A DNA stretch of 13,224 nucleotides from Bacteroidota bacterium (lineage in GTDB: Bacteria > Bacteroidota > Bacteroidia > Flavobacteriales_F > PHOS-HE28), in NCBI GenBank assembly GCA_023428865.1, contig JAEYWT010000002.1:1-13224 (forward strand). Direction: 5' to 3'. Both the position numbers and the translations under genes were made by a program. Below, piece by piece: positions 1 to 6,906 of the stretch. The notes under the pieces are model-generated. The model ran no database searches, was not told the DNA's origin, and worked only from the letters and a program-made list of their open reading frames with translations. How positions within the stretch are numbered: position 1 is the stretch's first letter; every line of letters starts with the position of its first letter.

Positions 1-1
1 G

Positions 2-544
2 GATGGGAACGTGCAGATACTGTTAGAGACCGAAGCGGTCAACGCGATAGCGATCGACGGTGCGAACCGGAAATGGCTGGGTACACAAGGTAGCGGGGTG
101 TATCTGCTATCTCGGGATGGCAGGGAACAATTGCAGCATTTCACGGTTGAGAATAGCCCGCTGCCCAGCAATACCATCGTGAGCATTGCTGTGGATGGGT
201 CGACCGGAGAGGTGTTCATAGCCACCGACCGCGGCATCATGAGCTATCGGAGCGATGCTACAGAAGGTGCGAACGAGAGCGATTGCGCCATGGTGTTCCC
301 CAACCCTGTGCGCGAAACGTACACAGGCCCCATTGCCATTACAGGTCTGGTGCGGGATAGTGAAGTGAAGATCACCGACGTGAGCGGCAACCTGGTCTAT
401 CGCACCCGCTCGTTGGGTGGCCAAGCCATTTGGGATGGTAACGATATGGCAGGCCGCCGTGCCGCTACGGGTGTGTACTTGGTCTTTGCGAGCGATGGAT
501 CCGGCTCCTTCAAGTGCAACACCAAGTTGCTTCTAGTGAAGTAG
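2..544 (+). CDS. porZ: PorZ-like beta-propeller protein with type IX secretion C-terminal sorting domain (5' truncated)
   Basis: This is the 3' part of a larger gene; the reading frame is open to the left edge, so the true start lies outside the window. The first ~90 visible residues contain propeller-type repeats of the two-component-regulator kind (KWLGTQGSGVYLL, then VFIATDRGIMSYRSDAT). They are followed by a type IX secretion sorting domain that begins at VFPNPVRE (around base 293) and runs through VKITDVSGNLVYRT, a WDGND turn and ATGVYLVF to a KLLLVK end. This blade-plus-CTD wording closely resembles PorZ, the surface protein that in Porphyromonas works with PorU in processing cargo and attaching it to anionic LPS. 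The sorting domain itself is certain in kind. The assignment to PorZ rather than another propeller protein is my recognition of the sequence, without a search. recO follows after 26 bases on the same strand. Confidence 0.78.
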   Translation, partial: DGNVQILLETEAVNAIAIDGANRKWLGTQGSGVYLLSRDGREQLQHFTVENSPLPSNTIVSIAVDGSTGEVFIATDRGIMSYRSDATEGANESDCAMVFPNPVRETYTGPIAITGLVRDSEVKITDVSGNLVYRTRSLGGQAIWDGNDMAGRRAATGVYLVFASDGSGSFKCNTKLLLVK

Positions 545-570
545 GTAGCAACGCGCGGCGCATCAACAAC

Positions 571-1284
571 ATGCTGCACACCACGCGTGCTGTCGTGCTC
601 AAGACCATCAGGCATGGTGATAGTACGGTGGTGTTGAAGGCGTATACCGAAGCGCTAGGCCTGCGCTCGTATTTGGTGCGCATGGGAAAGAAGGGCGGTG
701 TCTCACAAGCAGCACTTCAACCACTGAACCGAATAGAGCTTGTGGCACAAGGGTCGCCAGAGAAGGACTTGCTTGCGGTGCGCGAGCTGCGGGTGGATCG
801 ACCCTACCTTCAGATACCCTTCGATCCCGTGCGTGGCGCGCTGACGTTGTTCGTGCAAGAAGTGCTTTATCGCACCCTGCGTGGCGAGTCTGCGGATGCG
901 GAACTTTTCGCCTTTCTGGAGGAGGTGCTCCAAGCCATGGACACGGCGCCCGATGTGCGCAACTTCCCACTGGTGTTCCTTGTGCGCTACAGCGAGCAGC
1001 TGGGGATCATGCCTTCACCACCTGAAGCGGGTGCCGATCACTTCGATCCCGCGGAAGGAGAGTTCGTTCTTGGGGCGGAGCGTTTCGGGCGTACCATGGG
1101 GCCGCCGCTCAGTCATCATTTGGCGGAACTACTCCCCTTGGGATTCGCCGACATGGATAGGCACTTGATCCCCGGCGCACATCGCCGCGAACTGCTGGAT
1201 CACCTCCTGTTGTACTACCGCATGCATGTGGATGGGTTGAGCGAATTGCGGTCTCCTACCGTGCTGCACCAAGTGCTTGGGTAG
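571..1284 (+). CDS. recO: DNA repair protein RecO
   Basis: 237 residues, the usual size for RecO, which loads RecA onto SSB-coated DNA together with RecR in RecF-pathway repair. The N-terminus (TTRAVVLKTIRHGDSTVVLKAYTE, here split by no gap, residues 4-27) is the family's oligonucleotide-binding fold, followed by the basic KGG turn near residue 41. The helical C-terminal part contains FPLVFLVRYSEQLGI near residues 133-147, FDPAEGEF, and the terminal LRSPTVLHQVL. The zinc-finger cysteines found in some RecO proteins are absent; this part has no Cys. I chose the ATG at 571 because the protein there begins exactly at the conserved strand. The frame is open further upstream to 514, but those 19 codons overlap the preceding gene and look unrelated. 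The next gene begins 33 bases after the stop, so a porZ-recO-peptidase transcription unit is plausible. Confidence 0.9.
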   Translation: MLHTTRAVVLKTIRHGDSTVVLKAYTEALGLRSYLVRMGKKGGVSQAALQPLNRIELVAQGSPEKDLLAVRELRVDRPYLQIPFDPVRGALTLFVQEVLYRTLRGESADAELFAFLEEVLQAMDTAPDVRNFPLVFLVRYSEQLGIMPSPPEAGADHFDPAEGEFVLGAERFGRTMGPPLSHHLAELLPLGFADMDRHLIPGAHRRELLDHLLLYYRMHVDGLSELRSPTVLHQVLG

Positions 1285-1317
1285 GTGCTTGCGGTGCTAC
1301 CTTGCGCACCCGGCATC

Positions 1318-3486
1318 ATGCACCACCATTCCCTTCGTATCGCCTTAATGGGCATGCTCTTGGTAGGTTGCCAGAACGCCCCTTCACCTATGAACACCAG
1401 CTCGCCTACACCGCCCAAAGCGGTGAAGAAGCCATACGAGATCACCACACACGGTCACACGCGTTCCGATGGGTACCATTGGATGCGCTTGAGCGAAGAA
1501 CAGCGCAATGCTGCAGAACCCGATGCCCATACCCAAGAGGTGATCGCTCATTTGCAGGCGGAGAACGCATACTGTGATGCGATGATGGCGCCTGTGCGTC
1601 AGTTGCGCGAAGATCTCTTCAAGGAATTACGCGGGCGGATCAAGGAAACAGACCTGAGCGTTCCATATCGCGAGAACGGCTACTGGTATCATACACGCTT
1701 CGAGGAGGGCAAGGAGTATGGTATCCATGTGCGGCGGAAGGATGGCGCAGGTGAACCCGAAGTGGATCTGCTGGATGAGAACGAGCTGGCGAAGGGCACT
1801 ACCTATTACGACCTGGGCGACTTCGAGATAAGTCCGGGGAACGGGATCGTCTGTTACAGTGAGGATCGCATCGGACGCCGCCAATACGAGCTGCGCTTCC
1901 GCGATATCAGTACCGGTAAGGACCTGCCCGATGTGATCACCAATACGGGCGGCGGTTGTGCGTGGGCTGATGATGGCACGGTCTTCTACCCACGGAAGGA
2001 TGAGACCTTGCGTACCAACCGCATCTATCGCCACAAGTTGGGTACGCCTGAGGCAGAAGACGTGCTCGTGTTCGAAGAGAAGGATGCGGCGTTCAGCTGC
2101 GACGTGTACCGCAGTCGCAGTGATCGGTTCGTGATGATCACCACCGAGAGCACCACCAGCAGCGAGCACCGCATGTTGCCGGTTTCCGAACCCAACGGAG
2201 TGTTCAAGACCTTCCTTCCGCGCGAAGAGGATCATGAGAACACGGTGATCCATGTGCCGGGCACTCCGGGAAAATGGTACATCGTGACCAATTGGAAAGC
2301 GCTAAACTTCCGGTTGATGGAGTGCGCAGAAGGGGAGACCGCCGACAAGCGTAAGTGGAAGGAGGTGGTGCCACACCGCGCCGATGTGCTCTTGGAAGAT
2401 GTGGATACGTTCAAAGACCACTTGGTGATCTCCGAACGGCGTGAGGGATTGACACATTTGGTGATCCGACGGCTGAGCGATGGTCGCGAACACGAGATCA
2501 CGTTCAATGATCCAGCGTACGTGTGCTACACCGGTATCAATCCGGAGTGGGATTCGGACAAACTGCGCTATGCATATGGTTCGCTCACCACGCCGAACAG
2601 TGTGTACGAGCACGACCTGAACAGCGGTGCCGACACCTTGCTCAAACAACAAGAAGTGGTCGGTACGTTCGACCCGAAGGATTACACCAGTGAACGGCTA
2701 TGGGTGCCCGCACGTGATGGAGTGAAGGTGCCAGTATCCTTGGTGTATCGCAAGGGCACCGCTCGTAATGCCACCGCGCCGTTGCTGCTCTACGGTTATG
2801 GAAGTTATGGGGTCAACATCGACCCCAACTTCAGCAGTTCGCGGCTTTCGTTGCTGGACCGCGGTTTCGTGTTCGCCATCGCCCATATCCGTGGCGGCGA
2901 TGATCTGGGACGTGAGTGGTACGATACAGGCAAGATGGAGGACAAGATGAATACGTTCACCGACTTCATCGATTGTGCGGACTGGTTGGTGAAGGAGCAG
3001 TATGCTGATCCCAAGCGGCTGTATGCCTGGGGCGGCAGTGCTGGTGGTCTATTGATGGGTGCTGTGGTGAACATGCGACCCGAGCTATGGAACGGGGTCA
3101 TCGCCGACGTGCCCTTCGTGGATGTGGTGACCACCATGCTCGATGAGAGCATACCGCTTACCACAGGCGAGTTCGAGGAGTGGGGCGACCCGAAAGAGAA
3201 GGAAGCCTATGATCGTATGTTGAGCTATTCGCCGTACGACAATGTCCGCGACCAAGCGTATCCGGCCATGCTGGTGGGTACCGGGTTCCATGATAGCCAG
3301 GTGCAGTACTGGGAACCTGCGAAGTGGGTACAGCGGTTACGTGAGCACCAACAAGGTGATGCACCGATCTTGCTACATGTGAACATGGAAGCTGGTCACG
3401 GTGGTGCAAGCGGCCGTTTCGAAACACTGAAAGAGGTGGCGCGCAACTACGCGTTTTTGTTGTGGCGCGCTGGCTTGGCGAAGTGA
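1318..3486 (+). CDS. ptrB: Lipoprotein S9A serine peptidase, oligopeptidase B (protease II) type
   Basis: 722 residues. The N-terminus is a lipoprotein signal: His-rich start, hydrophobic core, and lipobox LVGC with the acylated Cys at residue 18. The mature peptidase therefore sits on a membrane rather than in the cytoplasm. It continues with a Ser/Thr/Pro-rich linker, the family's opening pattern (PYEITTHGHTR...DGYHWMR), a seven-bladed propeller to about residue 430, and the alpha/beta-hydrolase domain. The catalytic triad can be placed as Ser574 in GGSAGG, Asp659 in GFHDSQV and His694 in EAGHGG. The YGYGSYG stretch before it is typical of prolyl oligopeptidase relatives, and the sequence after the Ser (DVPFVDVVTTMLDESIPLT) is characteristic of protease II, which cleaves short peptides after Arg/Lys. 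The frame is open from a GTG directly after the recO stop, but the ATG at 1318 gives a proper signal peptide. Exact substrate preference is inferred. Confidence 0.9.
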   Translation: MHHHSLRIALMGMLLVGCQNAPSPMNTSSPTPPKAVKKPYEITTHGHTRSDGYHWMRLSEEQRNAAEPDAHTQEVIAHLQAENAYCDAMMAPVRQLREDLFKELRGRIKETDLSVPYRENGYWYHTRFEEGKEYGIHVRRKDGAGEPEVDLLDENELAKGTTYYDLGDFEISPGNGIVCYSEDRIGRRQYELRFRDISTGKDLPDVITNTGGGCAWADDGTVFYPRKDETLRTNRIYRHKLGTPEAEDVLVFEEKDAAFSCDVYRSRSDRFVMITTESTTSSEHRMLPVSEPNGVFKTFLPREEDHENTVIHVPGTPGKWYIVTNWKALNFRLMECAEGETADKRKWKEVVPHRADVLLEDVDTFKDHLVISERREGLTHLVIRRLSDGREHEITFNDPAYVCYTGINPEWDSDKLRYAYGSLTTPNSVYEHDLNSGADTLLKQQEVVGTFDPKDYTSERLWVPARDGVKVPVSLVYRKGTARNATAPLLLYGYGSYGVNIDPNFSSSRLSLLDRGFVFAIAHIRGGDDLGREWYDTGKMEDKMNTFTDFIDCADWLVKEQYADPKRLYAWGGSAGGLLMGAVVNMRPELWNGVIADVPFVDVVTTMLDESIPLTTGEFEEWGDPKEKEAYDRMLSYSPYDNVRDQAYPAMLVGTGFHDSQVQYWEPAKWVQRLREHQQGDAPILLHVNMEAGHGGASGRFETLKEVARNYAFLLWRAGLAK

Positions 3487-3519
3487 TATACGACCGCTGC
3501 TAAGCGCATCGCAGCCGTT

Positions 3520-3549
3520 CCCTGAGCGGTAGTTCTCACCGTGCCAGGG
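3520..3549 (+). other. Imperfect hairpin between the peptidase gene and the AraC gene
   Basis: CCCTG at 3520-3524 pairs with CAGGG at 3545-3549. Inside it, CGGT at 3527-3530 pairs with ACCG at 3538-3541, with a 7-base loop and a small internal loop (AG opposite TGC). It could end or attenuate the peptidase transcript or act in the leader of the downstream regulator. It lacks a following T tract, so it is not a standard intrinsic terminator. The function is unknown. Confidence 0.25.
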
Positions 3550-3571
3550 AGCGCGATCTTTCGGTTGTTCC

Positions 3572-4474
3572 ATGTACCTCCATGTTGATCAACATAGTGT
3601 AGGAGCACGACGGGCGGTTCCTCCTGGGCCACTCTTGAGCCGCTCCAGCTTGAGCACACTTGACTGTGGGATGAGGTTCCGTGGTTACGGGATCAAGTAT
3701 GTGCTTTCTGGTGTTGAGCGCTACACGGTGAATGGACGCGAGTTCGCTGTGCAGGCGGGGCGCTACCTGTTGGTGAATTCTTCGTGTACGGGCAGTGTGC
3801 TGATCGATAGTGCGCGTGCGGTGGAAGGGTTGTGTGTAGAGCTTCCCGATACCCTGTTGAACGATGTGGCATCAGCACTTTGCGACCCGAATTCGCTTGA
3901 TGGGCCAACGCGGGTATCATCCTTCGCTGTGGGCTGGGAGCCGCGGATGGAGGAAGGGTCTCTTACCCGGGTAGGCTTGTTGATGCGCACATTGTTGCAG
4001 GATCCCCTCAATCATAGTCACGATCCGCGAACGTTATCCAACACGTTCTACCACCGAATAGCGGAAGCGGCCGTTATGGATCAGCTGGCACATGCCGATG
4101 CGCTTGGTAGAGTGGGTGCAGTTCACACCAGCACACGAAAGGAGGTCCTGCGCCGCATCGAACGGGCGCGTTCCATGTTGCATGACCGGTACAACGAGGC
4201 ATTAACGGTGGAAGAGCTTGCGCTGGAAGCCTCCATGAGTCCATACCATTTCTCGCGGGCGTTCCGATCGATCCACGGGAGATCGCCCTATCAATACCTG
4301 CAAGCGTTGCGGGTGGATCATGCCAGGGATCTATTGACCACCACCGACGTGTCGTTGGCGGAAGTAGCCGAAACGTGCGGGCTAGGTGATATCCATACGT
4401 TCAGTAAAAGCTTCAAACGGATGGTCGGTATCGCACCATCTACCTTCCGCGGGTCGAACGGTCGTGCGCTCTAG
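3572..4474 (+). CDS. AraC-family transcriptional regulator
   Basis: 300 residues. The N-terminal half looks like the cupin-type sensing domain of this family: short beta strands with YVLSGVERYTVNGREFAVQAGRYLLVN near residues 43-69 (quoted here only as a landmark), probably binding a small ligand or mediating dimerisation. The C-terminal ~105 residues are the classic pair of helix-turn-helices. The first is near residues 211-232 (TVEELALEASMSPYHFSRAF) and the second near 260-283 (SLAEVAETCGLGDIHTFSKSF), closed by the family signature GIAPSTFR. It is therefore a DNA-binding activator or repressor. Its targets and ligand cannot be read from the sequence; no metabolic or transport operon lies beside it. 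The start at 3572 is the first in-frame ATG after the intergenic hairpin; no strong ribosome binding site is visible. Its stop overlaps that of the convergent small gene on the - strand. Confidence 0.88.
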   Translation: MYLHVDQHSVGARRAVPPGPLLSRSSLSTLDCGMRFRGYGIKYVLSGVERYTVNGREFAVQAGRYLLVNSSCTGSVLIDSARAVEGLCVELPDTLLNDVASALCDPNSLDGPTRVSSFAVGWEPRMEEGSLTRVGLLMRTLLQDPLNHSHDPRTLSNTFYHRIAEAAVMDQLAHADALGRVGAVHTSTRKEVLRRIERARSMLHDRYNEALTVEELALEASMSPYHFSRAFRSIHGRSPYQYLQALRVDHARDLLTTTDVSLAEVAETCGLGDIHTFSKSFKRMVGIAPSTFRGSNGRAL

Positions 4475-4749
4475 CTCGCCAGGCTCTCCACGTTGATGAT
4501 CTCTTCGGGCAGCATGTCTATGACGCTGACCGGTTCATTCGGAACGTGCTGCAGTCTTTCGTAGTCGCGCACACTGGCGAAGAACAAGCGGTTCTCCTGT
4601 TCAAGGGCCGAACGCTCTTCGTGTGTCTGAACCTCCCAGATCACACCGAACACTTCCTTGCCATTGCGCAATTTGAAACGACAATGCTTGTGCGTATAGG
4701 GGCGGATGCGTGCGAGTTCCATGGCGCTGATCGACGATGAGTTCGTCAT
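4471..4749 (-). CDS. Small uncharacterised protein, 92 residues
   Basis: I do not recognise the family. The product is a soluble-looking, charged protein without signal peptide or membrane segment. The central part (HCRFKLRNGKEVFGVIWEV, residues ~22-40) reads like a small beta-barrel strand pair around an Asn-Gly turn. It is followed by an acidic/basic linker (THEERSALEQENRLFFASVRD) and an end rich in acidic and hydrophobic residues (MLPEEIINVESL). The pattern 'fxlrnGkxvxGvi' loosely recalls Sm-like or KOW-type barrels, but that is a shape impression only. I prefer the ATG at 4749; an in-frame TTG at 4758 and an ATG at 4722 are alternatives. A near-consensus -7 box (TATTTTG, one base shorter than TAnnTTTG) lies at 4761-4767 on this strand, which would favour the starts at 4749 or 4722. 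The codon pattern and clean convergence with the AraC gene suggest a real gene. Confidence 0.65.
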   Translation of the reverse strand: MTNSSSISAMELARIRPYTHKHCRFKLRNGKEVFGVIWEVQTHEERSALEQENRLFFASVRDYERLQHVPNEPVSVIDMLPEEIINVESLAS

Positions 4750-4934
4750 TATCGACAACGCAAAATAGGTGCTCTACGACATCGTGTCACCAGTGAAATA
4801 TCAACAGTCGTTCTAAAGCGTGTGCGTTAGCGGTGTACGCGGTAAGCTGCGCAACTGGCATTCAGGTAGATGGGTAAATGCACCGTGATCGTGGAAAAAC
4901 GGATCGCCGGAAAGAAGGAATAGCGAAAAGGGGA

Positions 4935-6440
4935 TCAGCCCTCCTGCACGCCCACCTTGATCTTCCGTCCGGGCTGTAGACCGTCCTTCTCTAGTTCGGC
5001 GTTCAAACGGCGAAGATCGTCCACCGTTGTTCCGGGGTGCCGTTCGGCTATGTTGAACAACGTATCGCCGGGCTGTACTTCGTAGTAGATGTATTGCGCG
5101 GTGTTGTTCACCGGCTTGGTATCGGCTTGTGCGGTGACGGCTTTCGTTGTGCGGCCAACTTTCAACTTCTGCCCAGTCTGGATGGTGTTGCTGCGCAGGT
5201 TGTTCATCTTCTTCAGCTCGGTCACCGAAAGGCGATACTTGCTGGCGATAACACCCAACGATTCGCCTCTACGGACCGTGTGGATCTTTGGAATGGAGAC
5301 GGTCTGTGTGTTGCTGGCAGCCGCGGTGGTTGCGGTAGCAGCGAGCGCTGGCGAGTTAACGACCGGGGCTTGGAAGAAGGCGTACTTCAAACTGTCCTCG
5401 TTGTTCACGAACACATTGGCCGCGCGTTTGGGCAGGTAGACCGTTACGGGTTGATCGATGTCCGGCACGACGCCCAGTTTGAAGGTCGGATTCAGGTCGA
5501 GCACTTCTTGTGTGCTTGCACCGGTGCGTTTGGCTACAGCAGAAAGATCGAGCGGATAGCACACCTGTAGCGTGTCAACCTGATGAGCACAGTAGAGCGG
5601 GATGGCGGGGTACAGGTTGTGTTCTGCGGCATGAGCGAATACGTAGTTGACGGCGATGAAGGCAGGCACGTATCCACGTGTTTCGCGGGGCAGGTGATCG
5701 TAGATCTGCCAGTAGTCCTTCGCGCCGCCGCTTCGCCGAATGGCCTTGTTCACATTACCGGGTCCGCAATTGTAGGCGGCAAGGGCCATTTCCCAGTTGT
5801 CGTAAAGACCGTAGAGGTACTTGAGGTACTTGCAAGCGGCTTCGGTGCTCAGGTATACATCGTGGCGTTCGTCCACATAGCTGGTTGCTTTAAGACCGAA
5901 CATCTTGCCAGTGGGGAGCATGAACTGCCAGAGGCCGACGGCACCAGCCCGTGAGCGAGCCGAGGGATTGAGCGCGCTTTCGACCACGGCGAGGTACTTC
6001 AGCTCCAGCGGCATGTGGTGCTTGTCGAGGTACTCTTCGAACACTGGGAAATACAGATCGGCAAGGCCTAACATACGTGAGGTCATCTCCCGTTTCCGCA
6101 CCGCATAGAGATCGATGAACGACTGAACGATCGGGTTGTATGTGAGGTTGAAGGGTGTATGCCCGTCCAGCACCTGCAGACGCGAGCGGTAGGCTTCGGC
6201 AGTCCACGCGGGGATATGGTCGGCGGGGAAGCCGTGGATGTTCAGCTTAGCGGTGTCGGCGTGGATCGGAGAGCTCTTCACCCATGGCAATGCGGCGAGC
6301 TCGTCCAGACGAGCGGCCACGGGGTCATCGGCCAGCACTACCGGAACGTGTTCTGGTTGTGCGCACAACTGACCGGTGGGAACAGCCAGTGAAAGTGGCA
6401 GGAGAGATGCCAGCAGAGCGGTGCGGAAAGCGGCGAACAT
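4935..6440 (-). CDS. Secreted MltD-like lytic transglycosylase with LysM repeats
   Basis: 501 residues from the ATG at 6440, which gives a good Sec signal peptide (charged start, LLASLLPLSLAV core, probable cut after LCA near residue 26). The SLT domain spans about residues 92-270. The catalytic Glu is E154 in VVESALNPSARS, followed by GAVGLWQFM (167-174) and AYNCGPGNV (222-230), all hallmark motifs. These enzymes cut the MurNAc-GlcNAc bond of peptidoglycan and leave 1,6-anhydro ends. A degenerate LysM-like stretch is visible near 286-337, a clear LysM at about 385-428 (HTVRRGESLGVIASKYRLS...) and another at 452-497 (YEVQPGDTLFNIAERH), which bind glycan strands. A low-complexity Ala/Thr/Ser linker precedes the LysM pair. 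The frame stays open to 6698, but that extension is Arg/Pro-rich and overlaps a promoter candidate, so I exclude it. The gene is preceded by a 466-base gap and is probably expressed on its own. Confidence 0.9.
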   Translation of the reverse strand: MFAAFRTALLASLLPLSLAVPTGQLCAQPEHVPVVLADDPVAARLDELAALPWVKSSPIHADTAKLNIHGFPADHIPAWTAEAYRSRLQVLDGHTPFNLTYNPIVQSFIDLYAVRKREMTSRMLGLADLYFPVFEEYLDKHHMPLELKYLAVVESALNPSARSRAGAVGLWQFMLPTGKMFGLKATSYVDERHDVYLSTEAACKYLKYLYGLYDNWEMALAAYNCGPGNVNKAIRRSGGAKDYWQIYDHLPRETRGYVPAFIAVNYVFAHAAEHNLYPAIPLYCAHQVDTLQVCYPLDLSAVAKRTGASTQEVLDLNPTFKLGVVPDIDQPVTVYLPKRAANVFVNNEDSLKYAFFQAPVVNSPALAATATTAAASNTQTVSIPKIHTVRRGESLGVIASKYRLSVTELKKMNNLRSNTIQTGQKLKVGRTTKAVTAQADTKPVNNTAQYIYYEVQPGDTLFNIAERHPGTTVDDLRRLNAELEKDGLQPGRKIKVGVQEG

Positions 6441-6619
6441 GGGCTCCAAAGTATCCTTAATACGTTGGAACAACGGCTTTGTTATGTCCACAGCCACCTG
6501 TGAAAAGCTGGTGACTCTCAGTGGCATGAGTGACAACCGGCTGAAATACAGGCAGATAAGGAAGGTGATGAGGCCAGCTACGCTGTTGCGAACGGTTCGG
6601 CGGTGGCGTGGCACGCTTC

Positions 6620-6650
6620 GGGGGGACAAGCAACCCTGAAAAGCACCCCC
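6620..6650 (-). other. G5/C5 inverted repeat in the putative transglycosylase leader
   Basis: On the - strand a GGGGG run (6646-6650) is followed about 20 bases later by a run of C (within 6620-6625), so that the first bases of the transcript from the promoter at 6653-6683 could fold into a stem with a large loop. The GC stem next to the predicted transcription start may protect the 5' end of the mRNA. Its formation in RNA is an inference. Confidence 0.3.
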
Positions 6651-6652
6651 AG

Positions 6653-6683
6653 CAAAATTATTGGGAGAAGGGGATGGGTGCAA
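6653..6683 (-). promoter_or_regulatory. Bacteroidota-type promoter candidate for the lytic transglycosylase gene
   Basis: On the - strand TAATTTTG (6653-6660) matches the phylum's -7 consensus TAnnTTTG exactly. TTG (6681-6683) lies 20 bases upstream, the expected place of the -33 element. Transcription would start near 6647 and leave a leader of roughly 200 bases before the ATG at 6440. It is the only full match with correct spacing that I found in the intergenic regions. Confidence 0.55.
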
Positions 6684-6879
6684 GCGAAGAGTGATCAACA
6701 GAGGGTAGAGATCTCAACAGGGTTATGAACGGGGAAATACATGGTGTTTTTCCGAAAAGGGGAGTGTATTCGGGAAAATGGCCGGTTTGGGTTGAGGCAG
6801 ATGAGTAGAACTGCGAACGCTGATGTAGGATAGGTGAAAGCCTTCGATGGAATCAACCTACTGAATAGCAGATAATTAG

Positions 6880-6900
6880 ACCGGGCCTGGTGGCCTTGGT
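6880..6900 (-). terminator. Weak hairpin after gatA, possible terminator
   Basis: On the - strand, seven bases past the gatA stop, ACC-AA-GGCC-ACCA-GGCC-CG-GGT style pairing forms a stem: GGCC (6892-6895) with GGCC (6884-6887), extended by ACC/GGT across a small internal loop. It is followed by CTAATTATCTG, which is A+T-rich but not a T run. This is a plausible 3' end for the operon ending in gatA, but weak. Confidence 0.3.
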
Positions 6901-6906
6901 GCTCGG

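Larger units (their letters stand above)
6441..6906. other. 466-base non-coding gap between gatA and the lytic transglycosylase gene
   Basis: No convincing gene is seen on either strand. Its left part is open in frame with the downstream transglycosylase, but the translation has no family character. It holds a promoter candidate (6653-6683, - strand) and, just downstream of that, a G5/C5 inverted repeat (6620-6650). A near-consensus -7 box (TACTTTG, 6447-6453, - strand) lies right before the transglycosylase start, and a hairpin after gatA (6880-6900). The remainder from about 6690 to 6875 is locally A+T-richer than the genes and shows nothing I can name. Confidence 0.6.

Noticed and set aside
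514..570. Upstream extension of RecO into the porZ-like gene
   Set aside because: The extra 19 residues do not belong to the RecO fold and lie partly inside the previous coding region.
1285..1317. GTG start immediately after the recO stop for the peptidase
   Set aside because: It would add 11 residues in front of an otherwise standard lipoprotein signal; the ATG at 1318 fits better.
4761..4767. TATTTTG box before the small - strand gene as a promoter
   Set aside because: It is one base short of the TAnnTTTG consensus and has no TTG at -33 distance; kept only as a hint for the start choice.
4927..4944. Hairpin at the stop of the lytic transglycosylase gene with a following short T stretch
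   Set aside because: The stem has only three G-C pairs plus A-U and wobble pairs, and it overlaps the stop codon; too weak to call a terminator.
5037..5570. + strand frame opposite the LysM region
   Set aside because: Antisense shadow of a gene with clear LysM motifs; no own domain character.
6441..6698. N-terminal extension of the lytic transglycosylase frame by 86 codons
   Set aside because: The translation is Arg/Pro-rich with no family match, it overlaps a consensus promoter, and the ATG at 6440 gives a proper signal peptide.
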